Assembly (NCBI GenBank): GCA_041485885.1
Contig: JBGPKL010000010.1
Coordinates: 9,452 to 73,451 of the forward strand
Reading direction: 5' to 3'
From: JACQFZ01 sp041485885
GTDB lineage: Bacteria; Pseudomonadota; Gammaproteobacteria; Acidiferrobacterales; Sulfurifustaceae
DNA length: 64,000 nucleotides
Shown: positions 41,481-49,845 of the stretch, piece after piece
How positions within the stretch are numbered: the stretch's first letter is position 1
Layout: every line of letters starts with the position of its first letter
Notes under the pieces: model-generated
What the model was told of the DNA's origin: nothing
The model's input: the letters and a program-made list of their open reading frames with translations, nothing else
Database searches by the model: none
Translations under genes and position numbers: made by a program

Positions 41481-43330
41481 GCGAGTTGCCGCTGTAGTCG
41501 CCCGTCTCGATCAAGGCTCAGGCCGCTGGTAACGCCGGGGAACCGTGCCGACGTTTCCGCGCTGATTCGATTCAAGTGCGGAATAATGGCGTAGCTGTCG
41601 ACGCCGAGCGCGTACAAGCGATCGAGATCGGTTCCGGCGTACGGCCAGTCGTGCTGCAACGATTGGCGAAGCTGCGCGACGCGGCCGCTCTGCGCCAACA
41701 TCCAAGGCATGTCGCCGAAGCGTATGCCGTCAAGATCCGTGTCTAGCACCCGATCGGCTTTGCCCGCGTAGACATGCGACGTCGCGTACACCGGCACGTT
41801 GCGCGCGCGATGGTAGTTGAGCTGCGGCTTGATGAGCCGGGCGCTGCGCGCGGTGGCGGCGAGGAAGATGCACTCGAGGTCCTGGCGCGGGCGCGCCTCG
41901 AAGATGAGTTTTTGCCCGAGACGTTTCTCGAGCGCGTTCTTGCGCGATTCGCTCTCGGTGACGCTGAGCAGCTGTTTGGTCGGCTCGGAATAATCCGCGT
42001 CGCTCTCGGCGTACGGTTGGTTAGCGAGTATCAGGCCGCCCAATCGCTGCCAATGGCTGCTGAACGCGTTGACCATGCGCTCGCCCCAGGCGCCCGACGG
42101 ATAAAGCACGCCGGCTTGCCGACAGCCGTCGAGATAAGCGCGCTCCGCCGCTTGGCGCGCTTCCTGTTCGGGCGGCAGACCGAATTGAAACAATCGCGCC
42201 GGGCCGGCAGGGTGCTCGTCGGTGTGGCTCAAGAGCAGTGTTGGCACCTCGAGTCCGGTATTGCGCACGATCGCGTCCACCGCTTCGCGTCCGAGCGGTC
42301 CGACGACGATCTGGGCTCCCTCGCGCACGGCGCGTTCATAAACTTGCGGCGCTTGCGCCGCGTTAGCGCCAAGGTCGTAAATCACGACTTTGGGTCGATC
42401 CGCCTCGGGCGTGGTCGCATGCATTGACAGGAAGCCGTCGCGCACGGCTTGCGCGGCGATCGCGTAGTCCGATGTCAGTGGCAGAAGCAACGCGATCCGT
42501 TCGATCCGTCCGATGAGAATCGGCGCTCCCAGGGTGAGGGTGTCGAGCAGCGGGCGGCCGGCAGGGTGATTGGGATAGCGGTTGCGCCACTGCGCGAGCG
42601 AAAGCGTGATGCCGGCGGTGTTCGCGGCGTTCTCTTGCACCGTCAGCGCGAGATCGATCCATCCCGAAACGATCGGATCTCGGACCACCCCCAATTCCGC
42701 GCGCAGCCGCTCGCTGGGTACGGATTCGAGCGCGCGCCACAAGAGCATCTGATTCTCGGTCGCGGTATCGCCGGTGACGTAGCGTTCACGCTGAATGTAT
42801 TGCCGCGCCGCTTCGATCGGACGACCCAGTGCGAGCTCCGTCTGCGCACGCACTTCGCACAGACTCGCCAACGTGGTGACGTTCAGGTTCGGCGTGCGCG
42901 CCGCCTCATCGAGATAGTCGATCGCTCGCCGTGGCGCACCTTCCGCCAGCGCGAGGCGAGCTTCGAGCACGCGTTTCTGCGCAACCAATCCGGGATCGAG
43001 CCCCGTTAACGAAATGCTGTCGAGCCGGGTCCGAGCGGGTTGCGCTTGCCCACCCTTAATGAGCGACTCGACGGCATTCAACAGATACTGTTGTTTGAGC
43101 GGTGCTGGCGCCGTCTGCGCCAAGCGCTCGTACTCGCGCGCCGCCACGATGTACTCGCCCGCACCCTCCAAGCGCTGCGCAGCGTCGGCGGATATCGGTG
43201 CCGTGCTCGGTTGTGCCGTTGGCGAGGTTTGGCAACCGACGAACAACAGCGTGATGGAGGCGATGAGCCATGCGCGCAATACGCGCGTGCTAAGATAATC
43301 GTTTCTCAACGCGAGGTACCGTGAGGGCAT
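41429..43330 (-). CDS. lpoA: penicillin-binding protein activator LpoA
   Basis: 633-residue outer-membrane lipoprotein that activates PBP1A. A signal segment with lipobox (ITLLFVGC, Cys ~33) leads to a TPR-like helical domain (about 50-270), then a periplasmic-binding-protein fold (about 285-633; RIALLLPLTSDYAIAAQAVRDGF). ATG 43330 lies 1 nt from the start of the divergent rsmI; an in-frame TTG at 43279 would give a more typical lipoprotein signal. Neither has an SD. Confidence 0.88.
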   Translation of the reverse strand: MPSRYLALRNDYLSTRVLRAWLIASITLLFVGCQTSPTAQPSTAPISADAAQRLEGAGEYIVAAREYERLAQTAPAPLKQQYLLNAVESLIKGGQAQPARTRLDSISLTGLDPGLVAQKRVLEARLALAEGAPRRAIDYLDEAARTPNLNVTTLASLCEVRAQTELALGRPIEAARQYIQRERYVTGDTATENQMLLWRALESVPSERLRAELGVVRDPIVSGWIDLALTVQENAANTAGITLSLAQWRNRYPNHPAGRPLLDTLTLGAPILIGRIERIALLLPLTSDYAIAAQAVRDGFLSMHATTPEADRPKVVIYDLGANAAQAPQVYERAVREGAQIVVGPLGREAVDAIVRNTGLEVPTLLLSHTDEHPAGPARLFQFGLPPEQEARQAAERAYLDGCRQAGVLYPSGAWGERMVNAFSSHWQRLGGLILANQPYAESDADYSEPTKQLLSVTESESRKNALEKRLGQKLIFEARPRQDLECIFLAATARSARLIKPQLNYHRARNVPVYATSHVYAGKADRVLDTDLDGIRFGDMPWMLAQSGRVAQLRQSLQHDWPYAGTDLDRLYALGVDSYAIIPHLNRISAETSARFPGVTSGLSLDRDGRLQRQLAWARFRDGTPRLLEDIK

Positions 43331-43331
43331 C

Positions 43332-44183
43332 GTGTCCGGCGCGATAGGTGTGTTGTACGTGGTAGCAACGCCGATCGGAAATCTCGAGGACTTGTCAGCG
43401 CGCGCAGTCCGCATACTTTCGGAAGTTGATCTCATCGCAGCAGAGGATACGCGGCACAGTGCCAAGTTGTTGCACCACTACGGTATCCGCACCGCGGTTG
43501 TCAGCGTCCATGAGCATAACGAACGTGAGCAGGCGCCACGATTAATCGAGCGGCTGTGTGCCGGTAAGTCTATCGCACTGATCAGCGACGCGGGTACCCC
43601 CCTGTTGAGCGATCCGGGCTTCAATTTAGTACGCGCCGCGCGCGCCGCAGATGTGCCGGTCGTCCCCGTTCCCGGCCCATGTGCCGCGATCGCGGCGCTT
43701 TCTGTGTCCGGATTGCCGCCGGATCGTTTTGTGTTCGAGGGCTTTCCGCCTCCCCGATCGGCGGCGCGCTGCGCGGCGTTCGAGGCGGTACGAGAAGAGG
43801 AACGCACGATCATTTACTACGAGAGCAGCCATCGGATCGTCGATTCGCTAGCCGATATGGCAAAAGTGTTTGGTCCTGAACGTCCCGCTGTTCTCGCGCG
43901 GGAATTGACGAAGAAGTTCGAAACAATCGTCTCGGGAAGGCTCGTCGAACTGCGCGCGCGTGTATTGAGTGAGGCGTCCGAACAACAGGGCGAGTTTGTG
44001 GTGCTGATTCACGGCGCGGCGAAAACGACTGACCATGAGAACCTTAAGACGGACCACGTGCTACGTGTCTTGCTTGATGCTGTCCCCCTCAAGGAGGCAG
44101 TTACGCTAGCAGCGCGCTTGACCGGCGCACAGAGGAACCGGCTCTATGATCGTGCTCTCGCGCTAAAGGCCGAAGGGAGATAG
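43332..44183 (+). CDS. rsmI: 16S rRNA (cytidine-2'-O)-methyltransferase RsmI
   Basis: 283-residue SAM methyltransferase for C1402 of 16S rRNA. Family motifs are TPIGNLEDLSARAVRIL, DLIAAEDTRHSAKLL, LISDAGTPLLSDPG and PVPGPCAAIAALS. Start GTG 43332 with GAGGG close by. Divergent from lpoA, as in E. coli. Confidence 0.95.
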   Translation: MSGAIGVLYVVATPIGNLEDLSARAVRILSEVDLIAAEDTRHSAKLLHHYGIRTAVVSVHEHNEREQAPRLIERLCAGKSIALISDAGTPLLSDPGFNLVRAARAADVPVVPVPGPCAAIAALSVSGLPPDRFVFEGFPPPRSAARCAAFEAVREEERTIIYYESSHRIVDSLADMAKVFGPERPAVLARELTKKFETIVSGRLVELRARVLSEASEQQGEFVVLIHGAAKTTDHENLKTDHVLRVLLDAVPLKEAVTLAARLTGAQRNRLYDRALALKAEGR

Positions 44184-44241
44184 TTGCCTTGCGACAGGTG
44201 TGCCCCGGTGGTCGCTAAGTCACGAGCGAGAAGAGCGACCC

Positions 44242-44250
44242 TGGTATAAT
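44242..44250 (+). promoter_or_regulatory. extended -10 promoter of rnpB (TGGTATAAT)
   Basis: Perfect TATAAT at 44245-44250 preceded by TGn; no good -35. The predicted start at about 44257 coincides with the first base of the RNase P P1 helix. Confidence 0.8.
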
Positions 44251-44256
44251 GACTCC

Positions 44257-44624
44257 GGAGTCGGCCAGACAGTCGCTCCGCGCCAATTTATTTTGGCGAG
44301 GAGAGGAAAGTCCGGGCTCCATAGGGTACGGTGCCAGGTAACGCCTGGGGAGCGCGAGCTCACGGAAAGTGCCACAGAAAATATACCGCCTACGTTCGCC
44401 ACCGGTAATACGGGGGCGAACCGGTAAGGGTGAAATGGTGCGGTAAGAGCGCACCGCGCGGATGGCAACATCCGTGGCAGGGCAAACCCCACCTGGAGCA
44501 AGGCCGAATAGGGGAACGATGGTGTGGCCCGCACCGTTCCCGGGTTGGCCGCCCGAGGCGCGCGGTGACGCGCGTCCCAGATGAATGACTGTCCTCGACA
44601 GAACCCGGCTTATCGGCCGACTCC
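44257..44624 (+). ncRNA. rnpB: RNase P RNA, class A
   Basis: Catalytic RNA that matures tRNA 5' ends. The P1 helix is visible as GGAGTCGGCC (44257-44266) pairing with GGCCGACTCC (44615-44624). Conserved core segments are GAGGAAAGTCCGGGCTCC, CAGGGCAAACCCCACC and ACAGAACCCGGCTTAT. The 368-nt length fits bacterial type A. It lies between rsmI and mraZ. Confidence 0.97.
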
Positions 44625-44667
44625 AATTTTTCACTTTAACTAGATCCGATAATATTTTGTTTCTTAC

Positions 44668-44689
44668 GCCACTCTAGTGGCTATTTTTT
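44668..44689 (+). terminator. likely intrinsic terminator after rnpB
   Basis: GCCACT-CT-AGTGGC hairpin (effective 5-bp stem, TCTA loop) followed by TATTTTTT. It is 43 nt past the mature RNase P 3' end and isolates rnpB from the dcw promoter. Confidence 0.6.
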
Positions 44690-44814
44690 GTCAGTAATCC
44701 TTCTTTTTTCCGCAAATTTTGATATTGCTTCGGTGGCGCCCCATTCGTCAGGCAGACGAGCACGCTAACGTTTTGTCTTTTTGAGGATAATTACGTAGCA
44801 GATGGGAGAATTCC

Positions 44815-44844
44815 TTGACACCCGTTGCTAGCAATCACTATAGT
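44815..44844 (+). promoter_or_regulatory. dcw (mraZ) promoter
   Basis: TTGACA (44815-44820) and TATAGT (44839-44844) with an 18-bp spacer, near-consensus sigma-70. Expected start about 44851, just upstream of the MraZ boxes. Confidence 0.85.
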
Positions 44845-44853
44845 GTGATGAGG

Positions 44854-44898
44854 TGGGAAATAGTGGAATTTTGTGGACTAGCACAGGAGCGAGTGGGA
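44854..44898 (+). promoter_or_regulatory. MraZ operator boxes
   Basis: TGGGA at 44854, TGGAA at 44864 and TGGAC at 44874 form three direct repeats with exact 10-bp phasing. They continue with CAGGA (44884) and TGGGA (44894), the last pair overlapping the mraZ ribosome-binding region. MraZ binds TGGGN repeats in E. coli, so autoregulation is expected. Confidence 0.8.
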
Positions 44899-44902
44899 TT
44901 AA

Positions 44903-45355
44903 ATGTTTCGCGGTGTCAACCCGTTACAGCTGGACAACAAAGGTCGCCTGGCCATCCCGACGCGTTATCGCGAAGCGCTCATGCGCCAGTCGAATGGTCA
45001 AATGGTGATGACCATCGACCGCGATCATTGCCTGCTCCTCTACCCATTGCCGGAGTGGGAGGAAATCGAACGCAAGTTGGTCAAGCTCCCGAGTTTTAAC
45101 AAGCAGGCGCGGCGACTGCAGCGGTTGCTGATGGGGCACGCGACCGAATGTCAGCTCGACGCAGTCGGCCGCATCCTCGTGCCGCCGCCATTGCGGGAAT
45201 TCGCCGGTCTTAACAAAGCAGTCGTGCTGATCGGTCAAGGAAACAAGTTCGAGCTGTGGAGCGAGGAAGCGTGGAATACGCGCCGTGCTGAATGGCTGGC
45301 GCAAGGCGACGAAGACGGTGAATTGCCCGAGGACCTCGAGTCGCTGTCGCTCTAG
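44903..45355 (+). CDS. mraZ: transcriptional regulator MraZ
   Basis: 150-residue protein with two AbrB-like SpoVT/MraZ domains, each holding a DxxGR motif (LDNKGRLAIPTRYRE and LDAVGRILVPPPLRE). It forms ring oligomers and represses the dcw promoter through the boxes just upstream. First gene of the cluster; ATG 44903. Confidence 0.96.
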   Translation: MFRGVNPLQLDNKGRLAIPTRYREALMRQSNGQMVMTIDRDHCLLLYPLPEWEEIERKLVKLPSFNKQARRLQRLLMGHATECQLDAVGRILVPPPLREFAGLNKAVVLIGQGNKFELWSEEAWNTRRAEWLAQGDEDGELPEDLESLSL

Positions 45356-45418
45356 CGATGCCACGATGTGTCTACTCCTGGCAGCTTTGCACCGACATGA
45401 CGGTGCGTAGAGAGGAGC

Positions 45419-46363
45419 GTGAATGCGAATGCGCACGTCCCTGTACTCCTCGATGAGGTGATGCAGGCGCTCAACATCAAGCCCGGCGCGGTCGTGGTCG
45501 ACGCGACTTACGGACGTGGCGGGCATGCCGGTGAAATTGTGAGGTGGTTGGACGAATCGGACAGCTTGTTGGCGCTCGATCGGGATCCGCAGGCAGTGGC
45601 CGACGCACGCCGACGCTTTGAGTCAGACGCGCGGGCGCGTGTAGAGCAGGCGAGATTTTCGTCGCTGGGGCGACTGTGCGATCAATACCGGTTGACCGGA
45701 CGAGTGACGGCGGTGCTATTTGATCTCGGCGTTTCTTCCCCGCAGCTCGAGGACGCGCAGCGCGGTTTCAGTTTTCGCCGATCAGGTCCGCTCGACATGC
45801 GGATGGATCCTGGATTCGGGGTATCTGCGGCCGACTGGGTCAACCGCGTGGAGGAGGCGGAATTGTCGCGCGTGATTCAAACCCACGGTGAGGAACGCTA
45901 TGCCCGACGGATCGCAGGCGCGATCGTTCGAGCGCGTGCGCATGCGTCCATCACGGACACGCATACGCTCGCGCGGATTGTGGCGGGAGCAGTACCGGGG
46001 CATGAACGCCACAAGGACCCTGCGACCCGCACCTTTCAGGCGATTCGAATCCAGATCAATCAGGAAATCGAGGAGCTCGATGCCGTACTGCCGGAGGCGG
46101 TGCGCGTACTCGCGCCGGGCGGCCGAATCGCGGTTATCAGTTTTCATTCGCTCGAAGATCGGCGGGTGAAGCACTTTTTCCGCGCGCAATCACGCGCGCC
46201 GGGCGTACCACGCGGTCTACCCGTTCCTGCAACAAAGTTTCGGCCGCGACTACGCGTCATCGGTCGGGCAATCCGTGCCGGGGTCGAGGAAGTAAAGCGC
46301 AACCCGCGCGCTCGCAGCGCGGTGCTGCGCGTAGCAGAGCGTCTCGAGGTGGGCGATGTCTAG
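45419..46363 (+). CDS. rsmH: 16S rRNA m4C1402 methyltransferase RsmH
   Basis: 314-residue methyltransferase (MraW) acting on N4 of C1402, the same nucleotide modified by RsmI encoded upstream. SAM site VVDATYGRGGHAGEI; later FDLGVSSPQLED and VISFHSLEDRRVK. Start GTG 45419; GAGGAG lies only 1 nt away, an unusually tight spacing, but an in-frame stop at 45398 rules out upstream starts. Confidence 0.95.
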   Translation: MNANAHVPVLLDEVMQALNIKPGAVVVDATYGRGGHAGEIVRWLDESDSLLALDRDPQAVADARRRFESDARARVEQARFSSLGRLCDQYRLTGRVTAVLFDLGVSSPQLEDAQRGFSFRRSGPLDMRMDPGFGVSAADWVNRVEEAELSRVIQTHGEERYARRIAGAIVRARAHASITDTHTLARIVAGAVPGHERHKDPATRTFQAIRIQINQEIEELDAVLPEAVRVLAPGGRIAVISFHSLEDRRVKHFFRAQSRAPGVPRGLPVPATKFRPRLRVIGRAIRAGVEEVKRNPRARSAVLRVAERLEVGDV

Positions 46364-46628
46364 GCGTTTCGTGTGGCTGGTGTTCGCCGTAATGGCGACG
46401 GCGATGTTTGTCATTCAGGTGCGACATCAAAGCCGCCTGCTGTTTTCCGAACTACAGATGGTGCGTGCCGAGGGTGACGAGCTGAATACGGAGTGGGGGC
46501 AGCTGTTGCTCGAGGAGGGAACTTGGTCCGAACATCGCCGCGTCGAGGCGATGGCGCGCACGCGGCTCGATATGAACATCCCAAGCAGAGATCGCATCGT
46601 CGTAGTGCGCTCGGGAGAGTCACGGTGA
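46356..46628 (+). CDS. ftsL: cell division protein FtsL
   Basis: 90-residue bitopic protein: N-terminal membrane helix (VWLVFAVMATAMFVIQV) and a periplasmic coiled coil (RLLFSELQMVRAEGDELNTEW). Forms the FtsQLB complex with FtsB (not in window). Overlaps rsmH by 8 nt and ftsI by 4. Confidence 0.93.
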   Translation: MSRRFVWLVFAVMATAMFVIQVRHQSRLLFSELQMVRAEGDELNTEWGQLLLEEGTWSEHRRVEAMARTRLDMNIPSRDRIVVVRSGESR

Positions 46629-48343
46629 GCCTCGAGCCATCCAAAGCCGTGTCGCGCACGCGGCCGCGCCTCGTGCTCGGCGCGTTATTGATCGGTCTCA
46701 CGTTATTGGCGGTTCGCGCCGCTTACTTGCAAGTCGTCAGCGCTGACTATCTCAAGACGCAAGGACAAGTGCGGCACAGCCGAGTGGTCAAGGACAATTC
46801 TCACCGCGGAATGGTGCTCGATCGCAACGGCGTTGCGCTTGCCATCAGCACTCCGGTCGACTCGGTTTGGGCGCATCCCGAAGCGGTGTTGGAGGAGAGG
46901 AAGAATTTGGTCCCGCTTGCGCGGTTGCTCGACATGACGCCCCGTGAGTTGGTGGCTTTGCTCGAGCGGAACCGTGAGCGCGAATTCGTTTACCTCAAGC
47001 GCCACGTGACACCCGACCTCGCTACGCGCGTGACCGCGCTCAAGGCGCCCGGCATTTCGCTGCTGCGCGAATACCGTCGTTACTACCCGGCGGGCCCGGT
47101 GACCGGACACGTGCTCGGATTCACCAACATCGACGACCAAGGACAGGAAGGCCTCGAGTTGACGTACGACACCTGGTTGCGCGCCGTCCCTGGGACGCAG
47201 CGTTTGTTGAAGGATCTGCACGGAAACGCCGTTGAGATCGTGGAAAGTCTGCGGCTTCCCGTTGCCGGTAAAGACCTCATCACGAGCCTCGATCGCCGGA
47301 TTCAATATCTTGCCTACCGCGAATTAAAGGCCGCGGTAACCGCGAGCCGCGCGCGCGCGGGCAGCGCCGCGGTGCTCGACGCCTCGACCGGCGAGGTGCT
47401 GGCGCTGGTCAACGAACCCGACTTCAATCCGAACAATCGTACGAATTTGAGGAGCGAGTCGTTCCGCAATCGCGCGGTCACCGATCTCTACGAGCCGGGT
47501 TCGACGTTGAAGGCGTTCACCATCGCGGCAGCGCTCGAAAGCGGAAAGTTTGCGCCGGAAACGCTGATCGACACCACGCCCGGGCTGTTTCAATTGGGTG
47601 GCAAGACCATTCGCGATATCCACAACTACGGCATGATCTCGGTGGCGCGGGTGATCGAAAAGTCGAGTAACGTTGGCGCGAGCAAGATCGCGCTTTCCCT
47701 CGGCCGTGAGCCGCTGTGGGATATGTTGCGCCGCGTCGGGTTCGCCGCGCCCACGGGCAGCCGCCTTCCGGGAGAAACCGCGGGCCTGCTCCATCCCTAC
47801 ACGCGCTGGGTACCGATCGAGCAGGCGACGATTTCCTACGGCTATGGTATTTCGGTCACGTTACTTCAGCTCGCGCGCGCGTACGCCGTGCTGGCGAACG
47901 GCGGTGAGCTTCTACCGCTCACGCTGTTGCGCCAGGACACCGAGCCGACACGAGTGCGAGTGATGTCGGAACGAGTGGCGCGCCAGATCGGGCGTATGCT
48001 CGAGCTCGCGGTCGGAGCCGACGGTACCGGCGGCGCCGCGCGCGTGCCGAACTATCGCATCGCCGGTAAAACCGGAACCGTGCACAAACTCACCGCGAGC
48101 GGTTACGCCGCGGATGATTATGTCGCCTGGTTCGCCGGTTTTGCGCCGGCCGAACATCCGCGGCTGGTGATGGTCGTCGTAATCGACGGACCGCGCGGTA
48201 GTCGCTACTTCGGTGGCGACGTCGCGGCGCCGGTGTTCGGGCAAGTCATGTCGGGCGCGCTGCGGCTGCTCGACGTTCCTCCCGACGCGCCGCGCGTACC
48301 GCCGACGCGTCTCGCGACCGCAGATGGCGGTAAGGGCTTATGA
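46625..48343 (+). CDS. ftsI: septal transpeptidase FtsI (PBP3)
   Basis: 572-residue class B PBP cross-linking septal peptidoglycan. One N-terminal membrane anchor (about 16-36), the dimerisation domain, and the transpeptidase domain with SxxK (Ser293-Lys296 in EPGSTLKAF), SSN (EKSSNVGAS) and KTGT. Start GTG 46625 overlaps ftsL; a frame from 46493 is the wrong reading of ftsL. Confidence 0.97.
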   Translation: MSLEPSKAVSRTRPRLVLGALLIGLTLLAVRAAYLQVVSADYLKTQGQVRHSRVVKDNSHRGMVLDRNGVALAISTPVDSVWAHPEAVLEERKNLVPLARLLDMTPRELVALLERNREREFVYLKRHVTPDLATRVTALKAPGISLLREYRRYYPAGPVTGHVLGFTNIDDQGQEGLELTYDTWLRAVPGTQRLLKDLHGNAVEIVESLRLPVAGKDLITSLDRRIQYLAYRELKAAVTASRARAGSAAVLDASTGEVLALVNEPDFNPNNRTNLRSESFRNRAVTDLYEPGSTLKAFTIAAALESGKFAPETLIDTTPGLFQLGGKTIRDIHNYGMISVARVIEKSSNVGASKIALSLGREPLWDMLRRVGFAAPTGSRLPGETAGLLHPYTRWVPIEQATISYGYGISVTLLQLARAYAVLANGGELLPLTLLRQDTEPTRVRVMSERVARQIGRMLELAVGADGTGGAARVPNYRIAGKTGTVHKLTASGYAADDYVAWFAGFAPAEHPRLVMVVVIDGPRGSRYFGGDVAAPVFGQVMSGALRLLDVPPDAPRVPPTRLATADGGKGL

Positions 48344-49845
48344 GCGGCGCGGCGAAACGATTGAGCCATTTGCTCCATGGTATTGTCGCTATCTCCGAGG
48401 GAAACGATCGCGCGATCCAAAGTGTGACCGCCGATAGTCGGCGCGTGACACCGGGGAGTTTGTTCATCGCGCTGCCGGGATCGCAGCACGATGGTCGCGC
48501 GTTCGTTGCCGATGCCGTGGCCCGCGGCGCTGCGGCGGTGATTTATGACGCGCGCGATTTCGCATCGCCCGCTTTGTCCGTGCCCGCTGTCGGCGTCATC
48601 GATCTCGCGCATCATGTGAGCGCAATCGCCGATCGTTTCTACGACACGCCGTCGCGCCGGTTGATCGTGATCGGCGTCACCGGTACCAACGGAAAAACGA
48701 CCTGCACACAAATTCTGGCGCAAGCCCTCGATAATATGAACCGCGCCAGCGAACCAACTCCCCCGCGCGCTGTTTCGCTCGGCCGCTGCGCGATCATCGG
48801 CACCTTGGGCTACGGATTCCCCGGATCACTTAACCCCGGATTGCACACCACACCCGACGCGGTAACGGCGCAGCAGTTACTCGCCGACTTTGTCGCGGCT
48901 GGCGCTAGCTACGCCGCCATGGAGGTCTCCTCGCACGCGCTGGCGCAAGATCGGGTCAAAGCGATCGCTTTTCACACGGTCGTGTTTACCAACCTGACCC
49001 GCGATCATTTGGATTATCACGGCGACATGGAAAATTATGCCGCCGCTAAGTCGCGGCTGTTTCTCGAATATGGAGTGAAGGCCGCGGTCATCAATCGCGA
49101 CGATGAATACGGCCGCAAGCTGATCGCGATGCTTGCAGGTCGTATGCCGGTCATCGCGTATGGACTTTCGGCGGGCGACGTGCACGCGCGCTCGCTCGCG
49201 AGCACGCGCGACGGTTTGCGCCTGCGCGCGGTCACACCCCAAGGCGAAGCCGACATCGCGGCCCCCTTGTTCGGCGACTTCAACGCCTCGAATCTGCTCG
49301 CCGTGCTTGCTGCGCTGCTCGCGCTCGAGCTCGATCTTCACGACGCCGCCAGGCGTTTGTCCGGCATGCAGCCCGTACCCGGCCGGGTCGAGCGATTCAA
49401 AGGAGCGGACAGCCGGCCGCTGGTGGTCGTCGACTACGCGCATACTCCCGATGCACTGGAGCAGGTATTGCGCGCGCTGCGGCCGCACGTCGCGGGGCGG
49501 CTCTGGTGCGTCTTTGGATGCGGCGGCAACCGCGACCGCGGCAAGCGTCCGGAGATGGGAGCGATTGCGGAACGATTGGCCGATTGCGTGATCCTCACCG
49601 ATGACAATCCGCGCCGCGAGTCGGGCGACATGATCATCCGCGACATCAGCTCGGGCATGCGCATGCCGGCGCGAGTGATTCGCGATCGCCGCGCCGCCAC
49701 CGCGACCGCTATCGCCGAAGCGGTCGCGGAGGATGTCGTGCTCATTGCGGGCAAGGGTCACGAGGACTACCAACAAGTCGGAGACGCGCGCGTTCCTTAC
49801 AGCGATCGCGACACGGTCCGCGCGCTCCTGGGACTGGCCGCATGA
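48340..49845 (+). CDS. murE: UDP-MurNAc-tripeptide ligase MurE
   Basis: 501-residue Mur ligase adding the third stem residue. P-loop GVTGTNGKTTCTQ, UDP-site DYHG, and DDNPRRE, the motif of meso-diaminopimelate specificity, so the peptidoglycan is mDAP type. Overlaps ftsI and murF by 4 nt each. Confidence 0.97.
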   Translation: MSGAAKRLSHLLHGIVAISEGNDRAIQSVTADSRRVTPGSLFIALPGSQHDGRAFVADAVARGAAAVIYDARDFASPALSVPAVGVIDLAHHVSAIADRFYDTPSRRLIVIGVTGTNGKTTCTQILAQALDNMNRASEPTPPRAVSLGRCAIIGTLGYGFPGSLNPGLHTTPDAVTAQQLLADFVAAGASYAAMEVSSHALAQDRVKAIAFHTVVFTNLTRDHLDYHGDMENYAAAKSRLFLEYGVKAAVINRDDEYGRKLIAMLAGRMPVIAYGLSAGDVHARSLASTRDGLRLRAVTPQGEADIAAPLFGDFNASNLLAVLAALLALELDLHDAARRLSGMQPVPGRVERFKGADSRPLVVVDYAHTPDALEQVLRALRPHVAGRLWCVFGCGGNRDRGKRPEMGAIAERLADCVILTDDNPRRESGDMIIRDISSGMRMPARVIRDRRAATATAIAEAVAEDVVLIAGKGHEDYQQVGDARVPYSDRDTVRALLGLAA

